Of a stretch of 64,000 nt of DNA, positions 42,938 through 50,874 are shown in pieces (within the stretch, counting starts at the first letter, position 1; each line of letters begins with the position of its first letter). The notes below the pieces were generated by a model. It made no database searches and had not been told where the DNA came from. It worked only from the letters and a program-made list of their open reading frames with translations. The position numbers were made by a program, and so were the translations under genes. Source of the DNA: Lewinella sp. JB7 (GTDB lineage: Bacteria > Bacteroidota > Bacteroidia > Chitinophagales > Saprospiraceae); NCBI RefSeq assembly GCF_024297185.1, contig NZ_JANCTD010000003.1:62001-126000 (forward strand), read 5' to 3'.

Positions 42938-43270
42938 ATGGCCGAAGACAAGAAGAAACAGCAACCGCAGAATCAACTCAGCATTGATCTGCCGGAAGAT
43001 ATCGCCGAAGGCGTCTACTCCAACCTGGCGATCATTACCCACTCCAGTTCGGAGTTCGTAGTCGACTTCGTAAGGATCGTCCCCAATACCCCCAAGGCCC
43101 GGGTAAAGAGCCGGGTGATACTCACGCCGGAACATGCCAAGCGGTTGCTGGCCGCACTGGCCGACAACGTGCAGAAGTACGAGCGACAGTTCGGCGTGAT
43201 CAACCACAGTACCGGTAATAACGGTCCGCAGTTTCCCCCGACCAGTTTTACCCCTACGGCTCAGGCCTAA
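42938..43270 (+). CDS. DUF3467 family protein
   Basis: Small cytosolic protein of 110 residues with the DUF3467 pattern IDLPEDIAEGVYSNLAIITHSSSEFVVDFVRIVPNTPKARVKSRVILTPEHAKRLLAALADNVQKYE. The family is widespread in Bacteroidota and often lies by RNA polymerase or tRNA genes; its role is unknown. It follows topA by 32 bp and probably shares its transcript. Confidence 0.93.
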   Translation: MAEDKKKQQPQNQLSIDLPEDIAEGVYSNLAIITHSSSEFVVDFVRIVPNTPKARVKSRVILTPEHAKRLLAALADNVQKYERQFGVINHSTGNNGPQFPPTSFTPTAQA

Positions 43271-43296
43271 ACGGGTAAAAATTTGCCGCGATTACT

Positions 43297-43326
43297 TTTG
43301 CGCTCCCGACGGTAGTCGTATATTTG
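43297..43326 (+). promoter_or_regulatory. tRNA-Val/tRNA-Pro promoter
   Basis: TTTG (43297-43300), 18-bp spacer and TATATTTG (43319-43326) match the Bacteroidota promoter. The tRNA-Val 5' end is 19 bp downstream. Confidence 0.8.
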
Positions 43327-43345
43327 CAGCCGCTTAGATAGTGAC

Positions 43346-43420
43346 GGTCGATTAGCTCAGTTGGTTTAGAGCGTTGCATTGACATTGCAGAGGTCACTGG
43401 TTCGAATCCAGTATCGACCA
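43346..43420 (+). tRNA. tRNA-Val (anticodon GAC)
   Basis: 75-nt cloverleaf: acceptor GGTCGAT pairs with ATCGACC, D-arm GCTC/GAGC, anticodon stem TTGCA/TGCAG with loop TTGACAT (anticodon GAC), T-arm CACTGG-TTCGAATCC, discriminator A. CCA is not encoded (next bases CCG). Confidence 0.96.
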
Positions 43421-43435
43421 CCGTTAAGAAGAATT

Positions 43436-43512
43436 CGGGATGTGGCGCAGCCCGGTAGCGCACACGCCTGGGGGGCGTGGGGCCGCTGGTTCGAATCCAG
43501 TCATCCCGACCA
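43436..43512 (+). tRNA. tRNA-Pro (anticodon GGG)
   Basis: Acceptor CGGGATG pairs with CATCCCG, anticodon stem CACGC/GCGTG with loop CTGGGGG (anticodon GGG), T-arm with TTCGAATCC. Discriminator A at 43509 is followed by CCA (43510-43512). It is 15 bp after tRNA-Val, so the two share one transcript. Confidence 0.96.
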
Positions 43513-43517
43513 CACCA

Positions 43518-43558
43518 GAAAGGTCAGTCTGCTCGCAGACTGGCCTTTCGTGGTTTTA
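43518..43558 (+). terminator. Terminator of the tRNA-Val/tRNA-Pro operon
   Basis: 14-bp stem (one G-U pair), arms GAAAGGTCAGTCTG (43518-43531) and CAGACTGGCCTTTC (43536-43549) around CTCG, followed by GTGGTTTT. Confidence 0.9.
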
Positions 43559-43682
43559 CCGGTAAGCGGAAGGGATATAGAGAAGCGATGGATTTGTTTG
43601 CGCCCTCACTTTCAGTAATTTACACATTTTTAGTGGCCGCAAGTGACCTTCACCGCGCGGAACAATGGGACGAAAAGTGTCC

Positions 43683-43713
43683 TTGTTTTCTCCTCCGCCC
43701 TACCCCATCTTTG
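43683..43713 (+). promoter_or_regulatory. Promoter of the candidate small RNA
   Basis: TTG (43683-43685), 20-bp spacer, CATCTTTG (43706-43713; one mismatch to TAnnTTTG). Predicted start near 43718-43720, well away from any ORF. Confidence 0.65.
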
Positions 43714-43718
43714 TATCA

Positions 43719-43894
43719 TCACTTAGCCGGGAGACTTTTCCCGGCGCCCGCACCAGCATACGATTTTGACCATTCCTAGTAACCCAAAAATGTCAATACG
43801 TATGATCGAGGATGAACTGTTCTGAGCGGGCTGCCTACGGTACGTCGTTCGGCGGGCGAAGTGTCGCATAGGTCACTTCGCCCCTGGTTTTTTT
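43719..43894 (+). ncRNA. Candidate structured small RNA (about 175 nt), family unassigned
   Basis: The segment runs from a promoter to an intrinsic terminator and holds no ORF. Paired elements: GCCGGGA (43726) with TCCCGGC (43739) as a 5' hairpin; then nested pairs GCCCGC (43746-43751) with GCGGGC (43826-43831), CATACG (43757-43762) with CGTATG (43799-43804), and TTGAC (43766-43770) with GTCAA (43792-43796), forming a long interrupted rod with an apical loop. The 3' stem is the terminator at 43854-43883. The rod shape with internal loops is reminiscent of 6S RNA, but I cannot assign it. The alternative is a long ruvB leader with an attenuator. Confidence 0.55.
43854..43894 (+). terminator. 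Terminator or attenuator upstream of ruvB
   Basis: Perfect 10-bp stem GGGCGAAGTG (43854-43863) and CACTTCGCCC (43874-43883) with a 10-nt loop, followed by CCTGG and seven T at 43888-43894. It points rightward and ends 40 bp before the ruvB ATG. Confidence 0.85.
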
Positions 43895-43933
43895 GGATAT
43901 TTCCCACAAAATGTTTCGTAACTTGCGGTCGAT

Positions 43934-44962
43934 ATGAATCAGCATTTAGACCCATCCGCCGCAAGGCTCAGCACCGAAGACGGTGCCATGGAACGGGCCC
44001 TCCGTCCGGACAGCCTGAGCGAGTTCAGCGGTCAGCCCAAGATCGTCGATAACCTGAAGATTTTCATCCAGGCGGCGGTGCAACGGGGCGATTCGCTCGA
44101 CCACGTTCTGCTCCACGGCCCCCCCGGTCTGGGCAAGACGACCCTGAGCCACATCATCGCCAACGAGTTGGGAGCCGAACTGAAGCTCACCAGCGGCCCG
44201 GTCCTCGAAAAACCGGGCGACCTGGCGGGTCTGCTCACCAACCTCAACGAGGGGGACGTGCTCTTCATCGACGAAATTCACCGCCTCAATAACGTCGTGG
44301 AGGAATACCTCTATTCCGCCATGGAGGACTACCGCATCGACATCATGATCGATAGCGGCCCCAACGCCCGTTCGGTACAGATCAATCTGAACCCCTTCAC
44401 CCTGGTCGGGGCCACTACGCGTATGGGGCTTCTCACGGCACCGATGCGGGCCCGTTTCGGAATCAACTGTCTACTCGACTACTACGACGTCCACACGCTG
44501 GTGAACATCATCAAGCGGTCCTGCGAGATCATGGCCGTCCCCATCACCGAAGACGGTGCCCAGGAGATTGCCCGGCGCAGTCGCGGCACGCCCCGCATCG
44601 CAAATGCCCTGCTGCGGCGGATCCGTGACTTTGCCCAGGTTAAGGGCAACGGCACCATCGATAAGGGCATCGCCGACTACGGCCTGGCGGCCCTGAACGT
44701 CGACGAAGGCGGGCTAGACGAGATGGACAACAAGATCCTCGACGCCATTATCCATAAGTTTAAGGGGGGACCCGTGGGCGTGTCCACGATCGCCACGGCC
44801 GTCGGCGAGGAAACCGGCACCATCGAGGAGGTGCATGAACCCTTCCTGATCATGGAGGGCTACCTGATGCGTACGCCGCGCGGCCGGCAGGCTACGGAAA
44901 AGGCGTACCACCACATCGGTGCTACGCCTCCCGGGACGGTCAATACTTTATTCGAATTCTAG
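43934..44962 (+). CDS. ruvB: Holliday junction branch migration helicase RuvB
   Basis: Hexameric AAA+ motor that drives branch migration with RuvA. The 342-residue protein has Walker A GPPGLGKT (62-69), Walker B with DEIH (113-116), sensor region [18 protein letters not shown] and the C-terminal winged helix with [27 protein letters not shown] and TPRGR. Start ATG 43934 gives the family-typical MNQHLDP. Single gene here; a terminator-like stem lies just upstream, so it needs its own promoter or readthrough. Confidence 0.98.
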   Translation: MNQHLDPSAARLSTEDGAMERALRPDSLSEFSGQPKIVDNLKIFIQAAVQRGDSLDHVLLHGPPGLGKTTLSHIIANELGAELKLTSGPVLEKPGDLAGLLTNLNEGDVLFIDEIHRLNNVVEEYLYSAMEDYRIDIMIDSGPNARSVQINLNPFTLVGATTRMGLLTAPMRARFGINCLLDYYDVHTLVNIIKRSCEIMAVPITEDGAQEIARRSRGTPRIANALLRRIRDFAQVKGNGTIDKGIADYGLAALNVDEGGLDEMDNKILDAIIHKFKGGPVGVSTIATAVGEETGTIEEVHEPFLIMEGYLMRTPRGRQATEKAYHHIGATPPGTVNTLFEF

Positions 44963-44982
44963 CGAATCGGATCTGAACTGAC

Positions 44983-46446
44983 CTATTCTTCTTCCGCGAT
45001 CACCTGAGCGGCGGCCTTCACGGTATCCACCGCCTGCTGCACGCCGTGCTCCGCGGCTTCGATCCCGCGGTCAATCTGTTGGGTAACCTGATTCAGGAGG
45101 GACGGGGCCGGCGTACGCTGCGCTTTTTCCCTGCGCGGCGGCTCCGTCTCACCGGCCATTACCGCACTGAAGGCGGCGAAATTCGCGATCACGTCGGTCG
45201 GCGGTGCCTGCCGCAGTTCCTTGCGGTCGGCCTTGGCCTGCTTCTTACCCGACTTGATGGCTGCGGCGGCCGCGGCTAGCTTAGCTTCTTCCTCCGGGCT
45301 GAGGTTACGGTTGGCCATATCGGCGGCAATCTTCGCCCGCGCGGCCTCCTTGGCCTGCCGTTCGGCCTGCTTGCGGGCCTGCTTTTCGGCGCGCTTCTTG
45401 TCTTTTTCGATGCGGGCTTCGAGCATGGACTTGGTCTTGACCATATCCGCCAGCTTATCGTTCTTGCTCTTGATCCGGCTTTCGATCATGAGGATCTTCG
45501 CCTGGCGGATCTGCGCCTCCAGTTGGCCGTCCGTGCGCTCGATGCGGCGGCGTTCGAACTTGAGATCCTCCTCATCGCGGGCGATGCTTTTCTGCATACG
45601 ATCCATGGCCTTCAGTAGCCCCTGGTAGCGAGATTCGTTACGGCTCGTAGCGGCGGCGGCTGCTCCCGCGCCGTCTCCCGTACCCTGGCCGCGCTTCTCC
45701 TTGACCTGCTTGAACGCGGCGTCGATGCGGGCGTAAACCTCGTCGCGATCGTTCTTGGTGAACTTGACGCCGTGGAATTTGCGCTGCAATTCTCGCAGTT
45801 CCTGAAATACCTTGTTGAGGTGGGTGCCCTCGCCGATACGCTTCTCTACGTCCTCCAGCAGGCCGGCGAATTTGGCCTTCTGCTTCTTGCTTTCCTCCTC
45901 ATACTGGGCGTTCACGGCCTGCCGGAGCTCCTTCAGCTTGGCGAATACGGCATCCGACCGCTTGCGCAGTTCGTTGCCCTGCTCGCGCATGAGGGTCTTG
46001 TCCTGCAACTGCGACTGTACCTTCTGCCAGAAAGCCTTCGCTTGGTTCCACAGTTCACTGCTGTAGGCCCCGGCGCGGTCGATCCGGTCTTCCATTTCCG
46101 CCAGTTCGCTGCGGTAGGTCTGGGCCAGTTTCTCGCTCAGCACGTTGAAGTGCCACTCCGTCTGCGCGCGTACCACCATATCGGTCTGTTCGGCGCGGAG
46201 GTCGTCGGGCAGGAGGGATTCCGTGACGCTGAGTTCGCGGGCGATCACGCGGTCGGGTTCGGGCAGGCCCTCGGCGTCTTCCCCCTTCCGCCACTTATCC
46301 ATGAAGGCGGTGTATACCTCGTCGGTTACGACCTTCTCGGGGAAGGTGTGGATACGCACGATGTTATCCTCTACCTGAAGCTCGATGGTAATGAGGACTC
46401 GTTTTTCCTGGGCGTCACGCCCCCAGACGGCAATTCGGTTTCGCAT
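44983..46446 (-). CDS. Long coiled-coil protein, DUF349-like
   Basis: A 487-residue hydrophilic protein dominated by charged helices. The middle region (WNQAKAFWQKVQSQLQDKTLMREQGNELRKRSDAVFAKLKEL and FHGVKFTKNDRDEVYARIDAAFKQVKEKR) resembles DUF349 repeats; the C-terminal region is rich in Lys/Ala/Glu (KKRAEKQARKQAERQAKEAARAKIAADMANRN). No signal peptide or membrane helix. ATG at 46444-46446 (MRNRIAVWGRDAQEKRVLI) is the likely start; the frame is open far upstream but lacks protein-like sequence there. Function unknown. Confidence 0.75.
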   Translation of the reverse strand: MRNRIAVWGRDAQEKRVLITIELQVEDNIVRIHTFPEKVVTDEVYTAFMDKWRKGEDAEGLPEPDRVIARELSVTESLLPDDLRAEQTDMVVRAQTEWHFNVLSEKLAQTYRSELAEMEDRIDRAGAYSSELWNQAKAFWQKVQSQLQDKTLMREQGNELRKRSDAVFAKLKELRQAVNAQYEEESKKQKAKFAGLLEDVEKRIGEGTHLNKVFQELRELQRKFHGVKFTKNDRDEVYARIDAAFKQVKEKRGQGTGDGAGAAAAATSRNESRYQGLLKAMDRMQKSIARDEEDLKFERRRIERTDGQLEAQIRQAKILMIESRIKSKNDKLADMVKTKSMLEARIEKDKKRAEKQARKQAERQAKEAARAKIAADMANRNLSPEEEAKLAAAAAAIKSGKKQAKADRKELRQAPPTDVIANFAAFSAVMAGETEPPRREKAQRTPAPSLLNQVTQQIDRGIEAAEHGVQQAVDTVKAAAQVIAEEE

Positions 46447-46562
46447 GGCGATGGTCGTCTCCACCGACGGAGCGCGGGATCGGCTCCTACCGGTGAGTGT
46501 AGTGATGTAGTGGTCGAAGGTACAACGTGCCCCCCGGATATGAGTTTTAGCGGAGGGGGTGC

Positions 46563-47573
46563 TCAGACCGTTACCTCCCGACCGATCAGATTGTTCTCCA
46601 GCAGGTACTCGGCGATCTGTACGGCGTTGGTAGCGGCCCCCTTGCGGAGATTGTCGGCCACGATCCACAGATTGAGGCCGTTGGCGATGCTTTCGTCGCG
46701 GCGTATGCGGCCCACGAATACCTCGTCGCGGTGCTTGGCCAGCAGCGGCATGGGGTAGACGTTATTGGCTGGATCGTCCTGCAGGACCACGCCGGGGACT
46801 TCGGCCAGGAGTTCCCGGACCCGCTCCACCGTGAAGGGGCGTTCGAATTCCACGTTTACGCTCTCACTGTGGCCACCGTGTACGGGTACGCGCACGGCCG
46901 TTGCGGTGATGGCGATGTCGTCGCTGCCCAGGATCTTGCGGGTCTCGTGGACCAGCTTCATTTCTTCCTTCGTGTAGTCGTTATCGAGGAATACGTCGCA
47001 GTGCGGGATACAGTTTTCGAAGATCGGATAGTGGTAGGCCGGTTCTTCACTCCGCTCACCGTCGCGCTCGGCCGTGTACTGACGAACGGCCTTGACGCCG
47101 GTGCCGGTGAAGGATTGATAGGTTGAAATTACCAGGCGCTTGATGCCGAATTCCCGGTGCAGGGGGGCCAGGGCTACGACCATCTGGATGGTGGAGCAAT
47201 TCGGGTTGGCGATGATCAGATCGTCGGCGGTGAGTTCGTCGGCATTTACCTCGGGGACTACGAGTTTCTTCGTGGGGTCCATGCGCCAGGCGCTGCTGTT
47301 ATCGATCACTACGGTGCCCACTTCGGCAAACTTAGGGGCCCACTCCAGGCTGGTAGACCCGCCGGCGGAAAAGATGGCTACGTCGCAGCGGGCGTCCACC
47401 GCGTCCTGCAGCGATACCACGGTGTATTCCTTCCCGCGGTACTCGATCCGCTTGCCCACCGAACGCTCGGAAGCTACCGGCAGCAACTCGGTGATCGGGA
47501 AGTCGTGCTCCTTCAGTACTTCAAACATTACGCCACCGACCAGACCGGTAGCACCCACAACGGCAACTTTCAT
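46563..47573 (-). CDS. asd: Aspartate-semialdehyde dehydrogenase
   Basis: Reduces aspartyl phosphate to aspartate semialdehyde, the branch point to lysine/DAP, threonine and methionine. The 336-residue protein starts MKVAVVGATGLVGGVMFEVL (NADP loop), has the catalytic Cys in IANPNCSTIQM, and the active-site His in RVPVHGGHSESVNVEF. ATG 47571-47573 is clear. Single gene on the minus strand. Confidence 0.97.
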   Translation of the reverse strand: MKVAVVGATGLVGGVMFEVLKEHDFPITELLPVASERSVGKRIEYRGKEYTVVSLQDAVDARCDVAIFSAGGSTSLEWAPKFAEVGTVVIDNSSAWRMDPTKKLVVPEVNADELTADDLIIANPNCSTIQMVVALAPLHREFGIKRLVISTYQSFTGTGVKAVRQYTAERDGERSEEPAYHYPIFENCIPHCDVFLDNDYTKEEMKLVHETRKILGSDDIAITATAVRVPVHGGHSESVNVEFERPFTVERVRELLAEVPGVVLQDDPANNVYPMPLLAKHRDEVFVGRIRRDESIANGLNLWIVADNLRKGAATNAVQIAEYLLENNLIGREVTV

Positions 47574-47645
47574 CTTACGTAGTTTTCGGAACCAACAAAA
47601 GTAATACACGGGGCGGGGACGCGGGAGCCGGCCACTCCCGGAAGA

Positions 47646-47686
47646 GCAAACAAAAGCGGCCCCGATTTACAACTTCGGAGCCGCTT
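47646..47686 (-). terminator. Terminator of the fasciclin gene
   Basis: Minus-strand stem of 12 bp, arms at 47675-47686 (AAGCGGCTCCGA) and 47654-47665 (TCGGGGCCGCTT) with a 9-nt loop, followed by TTTTGTTTG at 47653-47646. Confidence 0.9.
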
Positions 47687-47724
47687 CAGTGGACGTCGGA
47701 CGGGATAGCCCGGCCCGTAAGTGA

Positions 47725-48240
47725 TTAGTGGTCGCCGTGGAGAGTATCCAGGTCGACCCCTTCCGGGATCAGTACCTGATCGATGAGGTAGATGTCGCCG
47801 TTCGAGGCGGACAGGTTCTCACCGATGGTAACTTCGTCTCCATTCAGTACGCTGGCGAGGAGATCGTTTGAGCTCTGATCGGAACTGTTCACCAGATGGT
47901 GCTCCAGGAGCACGACCAGCGTTTCGACGTTCTCCGGCAGCAGCAGGGCGTTCAGCAGACCCTCGGGCAGGGCGGCGAAGGCGGCGTCCGTGGGAGCCAG
48001 CAGGATGAACTGGCCATCGGCATCGAGCGCGTCGGTCAGTCCGGCGGCCTCCAGCGCCGATTTCAGCGTGGTGGTTTCCGCGTGGTCGGCGATAATTTCC
48101 CCGATGGTGGCGGAGCCTACGGCGTCGGCGGCCTCCGTTGGCATATCGTCGGTCATGGGAACTTCCTCCTGGGCGTGCACGCCCGTGGAGAGGATGAATA
48201 CGGTGGCCAGTGCCAGGAGATAACTGAATAAGGACTTCAT
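47725..48240 (-). CDS. Secreted fasciclin (FAS1) domain protein
   Basis: A 171-residue exported protein. ATG at 48238-48240 gives a signal peptide (MKSLFSYLLALATVFILSTGVHAQ). One FAS1 domain follows (about 47-171): IGEIIADHAETTTLKSALEAAGLTDALDADGQFILLAPTDAAFAALPEGLL and the HHLV... DIYLIDQVLIP elements. FAS1 proteins act in adhesion or surface interactions. The mature N-terminus is acidic. A terminator follows. Confidence 0.93.
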   Translation of the reverse strand: MKSLFSYLLALATVFILSTGVHAQEEVPMTDDMPTEAADAVGSATIGEIIADHAETTTLKSALEAAGLTDALDADGQFILLAPTDAAFAALPEGLLNALLLPENVETLVVLLEHHLVNSSDQSSNDLLASVLNGDEVTIGENLSASNGDIYLIDQVLIPEGVDLDTLHGDH

Positions 48241-48471
48241 ACTCGGTTGGTTTAATGAAGAATAAAGCAACCGGGGTCCGCGCATTCACGGTGGATCACG
48301 CGCGTAGTTCGAGGGGATTAACCGTCAAGTTCGGGGGAAGTTGATATTTATAATCACCAACAATGTTAAATATTTTCCCAAACATTGGTCCTTGGGATAT
48401 ACGTTGCTCCCGCGCCCCGCCGCCCGGGAAAAATTTTCAATCTTATCGGTGGTGGTACGGGGGAGCGTGGT
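48241..48471. other. AT-rich gap upstream of the fasciclin gene
   Basis: 230 bp, AT-rich around 48340-48390, between panD (its 3' end) and the fasciclin gene. Presumably the fasciclin promoter; TAACATTG on the minus strand near 48362-48369 is one mismatch from the -7 consensus. No ORF or RNA seen. Confidence 0.4.
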
Positions 48472-48819
48472 CTAATTCAGGCGATTGTGTTCTCCCGGGA
48501 AGGCGACCTTAGGTTCGAACGCGCGTGCTTCCTCCTCGGTCATGTAACCGTAAGCGATAATGATGACCGTATCTCCGACCTGGCACCGGCGCGCCGCGGC
48601 ACCGTTGAGGCAGATGATGCCGGAGCCTTCTTCTCCGCGAATGGTGTAGGTTTCTATTCGCTCGCCGTTGTTGTTGTTTACGATCTGCACTTTTTCTCCC
48701 TCGAGGATGCCGGCCGCGTCGAGCAGCTGACCGTCGATGGTGATGCTGCCGACGTAGTTGAGATTGGCCTCGGTGACGGTAGCGCGGTGAATCTTTCCTT
48801 TAAAACGTTGAATGAGCAT
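48472..48819 (-). CDS. panD: Aspartate 1-decarboxylase
   Basis: Pyruvoyl enzyme making beta-alanine for pantothenate. The 115-residue proenzyme has the self-cleavage site Gly24-Ser25 in YVGSITID, Lys9, His11 in [11 protein letters not shown], and catalytic Tyr in [14 protein letters not shown], plus the GAAAR segment. Complete and typical length. It follows panC by 56 bp, forming a pantothenate operon. Confidence 0.97.
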   Translation of the reverse strand: MLIQRFKGKIHRATVTEANLNYVGSITIDGQLLDAAGILEGEKVQIVNNNNGERIETYTIRGEEGSGIICLNGAAARRCQVGDTVIIIAYGYMTEEEARAFEPKVAFPGEHNRLN

Positions 48820-48875
48820 GGTCGGGGTAAAATTGGGCTGAAGTGGGTGCCGGCTTAGAAACGCGCGGCCGTCGG

Positions 48876-49745
48876 TTAGGGTTGGGCGGGGGGAACGATG
48901 CGATTGTCGATGAGCCGTACGCGGCCTACCCGCACGGCCGTAGCTACGACGAGCTCCCGGACCGGATCGCCATCCTGGTACGGCAGGAGAGTATCCCCGT
49001 CAAAAACCTCGACGTATTCGGGGTTTAGGAGGGGTAGTTGGTGCATGGTAGCCGTGGCGATTCGTTCGAGTTCGCGGGCGGGCCAGCCGACCTGTAGGCC
49101 CGCCACTACGGCGGCAAGCTGGCCGTTGATGGCCCCGGCGGCGCGCCGTTCTTCGGGTTGCAGGAGGCGGTTGCGACTACTCAGGGCCAGGCCGTCCGGC
49201 TCCCGGACCGTGGGTACGGTACTCACCACTACCCTACTGCCGATCAGTTCGATCATGCGTCGGATCACGGCTACCTGCTGGTAATCCTTCTGGCCCAGAT
49301 ACAGCACGTGGGGATCGACGATCTCCAGCAGCCGGTGGACGACCTGAGCAACGCCGCCGAAGTGGCCGGGGCGTTGGATGCCCTCCATGCGGGTGGTAAG
49401 GCTGCCGAATTCGAGCCGATCCGTCAGGCGTTCGGCGGTGCCGGCCGGGTATACGTCCTCCACTCCGGGCATGTACAAAAAGTGACACCCGCTGGCCTCC
49501 AGGAGGGCAATGTCGGCTTCCGGGGTACGCGGATAGGCCGTCAGGTCGGCGCCCTCGGTGAACTGCGTGGGGTTGACGAAGATGCTGACCACCGTAAGGT
49601 CCTGCTCCTCCACGCTGCGCCGCACCAGCGTGGCGTGGCCCCGGTGGAGGGCACCCATCGTGGGCACGAAGCCGATGCGCTGCCCCCGCCGGCGGGCGGC
49701 GGAAAGGAGGCCGGTAAGCTCGGCGGCGGTGGTGAACGTTTGCAA
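48876..49745 (-). CDS. panC: Pantothenate synthetase (pantoate--beta-alanine ligase)
   Basis: ATP-dependent ligase for the last step of pantothenate synthesis. The sequence [19 protein letters not shown] has the HxGH motif; [24 protein letters not shown] and SSRNRLL complete the family pattern. No ATG lies near the expected N-terminus; TTG at 49743-49745 yields a 289-residue protein of family-typical length, while the open frame reaches another TTG at 49868. The start is thus uncertain. Divergent from the glycogen synthase-like gene, as often seen in Bacteroidota. Confidence 0.93.
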   Translation of the reverse strand: MQTFTTAAELTGLLSAARRRGQRIGFVPTMGALHRGHATLVRRSVEEQDLTVVSIFVNPTQFTEGADLTAYPRTPEADIALLEASGCHFLYMPGVEDVYPAGTAERLTDRLEFGSLTTRMEGIQRPGHFGGVAQVVHRLLEIVDPHVLYLGQKDYQQVAVIRRMIELIGSRVVVSTVPTVREPDGLALSSRNRLLQPEERRAAGAINGQLAAVVAGLQVGWPARELERIATATMHQLPLLNPEYVEVFDGDTLLPYQDGDPVRELVVATAVRVGRVRLIDNRIVPPAQP

Positions 49746-49816
49746 ATCAAATACTGCTTGGGGGCGGGCCGGGCCGCTAACGGCCGGCGAAGATAGGGGG
49801 TGTCCACAATATTTTG

Positions 49817-49824
49817 TAACTTTG
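49817..49824 (+). promoter_or_regulatory. -7 box of the GT5-like gene
   Basis: TAACTTTG matches TAnnTTTG about 88 bp before the ATG at 49912; no good -33 TTG is seen. Confidence 0.45.
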
Positions 49825-49911
49825 CCCCCCGCGGAGCTGGCGTAATCGGCTCCCGTACCGGGGCGCAATGGCGGCTCGGTCCGTCAATAACCTGCAACGC
49901 GATCATAAGAT

Positions 49912-50736
49912 ATGAGCAAAACTAAGGTGCTGATTGTTACCCAGGAAATGGATCCCTATACGGAACTGACTGAGATAGCTACTACCGTGCGGGCCCTGGC
50001 CCCCTACCTACAGAAAAACCAGATGGAAATCCGCGTGCTGATGCCACGCTACGGCACCATCAACGAACGTCGCCACCGCCTACACGAGGTCGTGCGACTT
50101 TCCGGAATGAACATTATTGTCGACGACGATGACTACCCGCTGATCATTAAGGTGGCTTCCCTGCCCGACAAGGGCGTACGGATGCAGGTTTACTTCCTGG
50201 ACAACGAGGACTTCTTCAAGCGCAAATTCGTCCACGTCGATAAGGCGGGCAATCCCTTCGACGATAACGCCGACCGGGCCGTATTCTTCAGCAAAGGCGT
50301 GATCGAGACCGTTCGTAAATTCGGCTGGCCGCCCGACATCATCCACGTCCACGGCTGGATGACGAGCCTGATCCCCTTCTACCTCCGTACGGCCTACAAG
50401 AACGAGCCCCTGTTCAAGAACAGTAAGATCGTATACAGCCTCTACGAAAGCGGCCCCGAAAATCACATCACCGATGACTTCGCCATGAAGGCGAGCATCA
50501 ACGCCCTGAGCGAGGACGACCTGGCCCCTTACCTCGAGGACGGCAAGCCCGCACTGCACCGCGGGGCCATCAAGTATAGCGACGCCGTCATCCGGGGTAG
50601 TGCCGAAATGGACGACTCCCTGGTCGCCGCGCTGACCAGTGCCGATATCCCCGTACTGAACGTCCAGGGCGAGGAAGCACCGAAGGCCAGCGTAGAGTTC
50701 TACCGGGAACTGCTGGCCGCCGAAGTCGAAAAGTAA
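49912..50736 (+). CDS. Glycogen/starch synthase-like protein (GT5 N-terminal domain only)
   Basis: A 274-residue protein resembling the N-terminal Rossmann half of bacterial glycogen synthase: VLIVTQEMDPYTELTEIATTVRALAPYLQKNQMEIRVLMPRYG and PDIIHVHGWMTSLIPFYLR. The C-terminal half that binds the nucleotide sugar is missing, and the ADP-glucose loop reads TELTEIA rather than KxGGL. Such short proteins sit between panC and DUF4270 genes in many Bacteroidota. It is probably not a complete glycogen synthase. A terminator follows. Confidence 0.85.
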   Translation: MSKTKVLIVTQEMDPYTELTEIATTVRALAPYLQKNQMEIRVLMPRYGTINERRHRLHEVVRLSGMNIIVDDDDYPLIIKVASLPDKGVRMQVYFLDNEDFFKRKFVHVDKAGNPFDDNADRAVFFSKGVIETVRKFGWPPDIIHVHGWMTSLIPFYLRTAYKNEPLFKNSKIVYSLYESGPENHITDDFAMKASINALSEDDLAPYLEDGKPALHRGAIKYSDAVIRGSAEMDDSLVAALTSADIPVLNVQGEEAPKASVEFYRELLAAEVEK

Positions 50737-50777
50737 CCAACCCCACCGCAGCCGCGGCCGTCTATATTATGACACCT

Positions 50778-50819
50778 ACGAGTCCTTCCTTTATCCGGGG
50801 AAGGACTCGTTTACTTTTT
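50778..50819 (+). terminator. Terminator after the GT5-like gene
   Basis: Perfect 12-bp stem ACGAGTCCTTCC (50778-50789) and GGAAGGACTCGT (50799-50810) with a 9-nt loop, then TTACTTTTT. Confidence 0.9.
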
Positions 50820-50874
50820 CCGGGATCAGCGCAATCGCCCCGATGGCCGTATCCCCCTCTACAGATCAGACTAA

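Noticed and set aside
43379..43779. Open frames running through tRNA-Val/tRNA-Pro and the following gap
   Set aside because: They overlap tRNA genes and a terminator, have no domain, and start inside the tRNA; artefacts of open frames.
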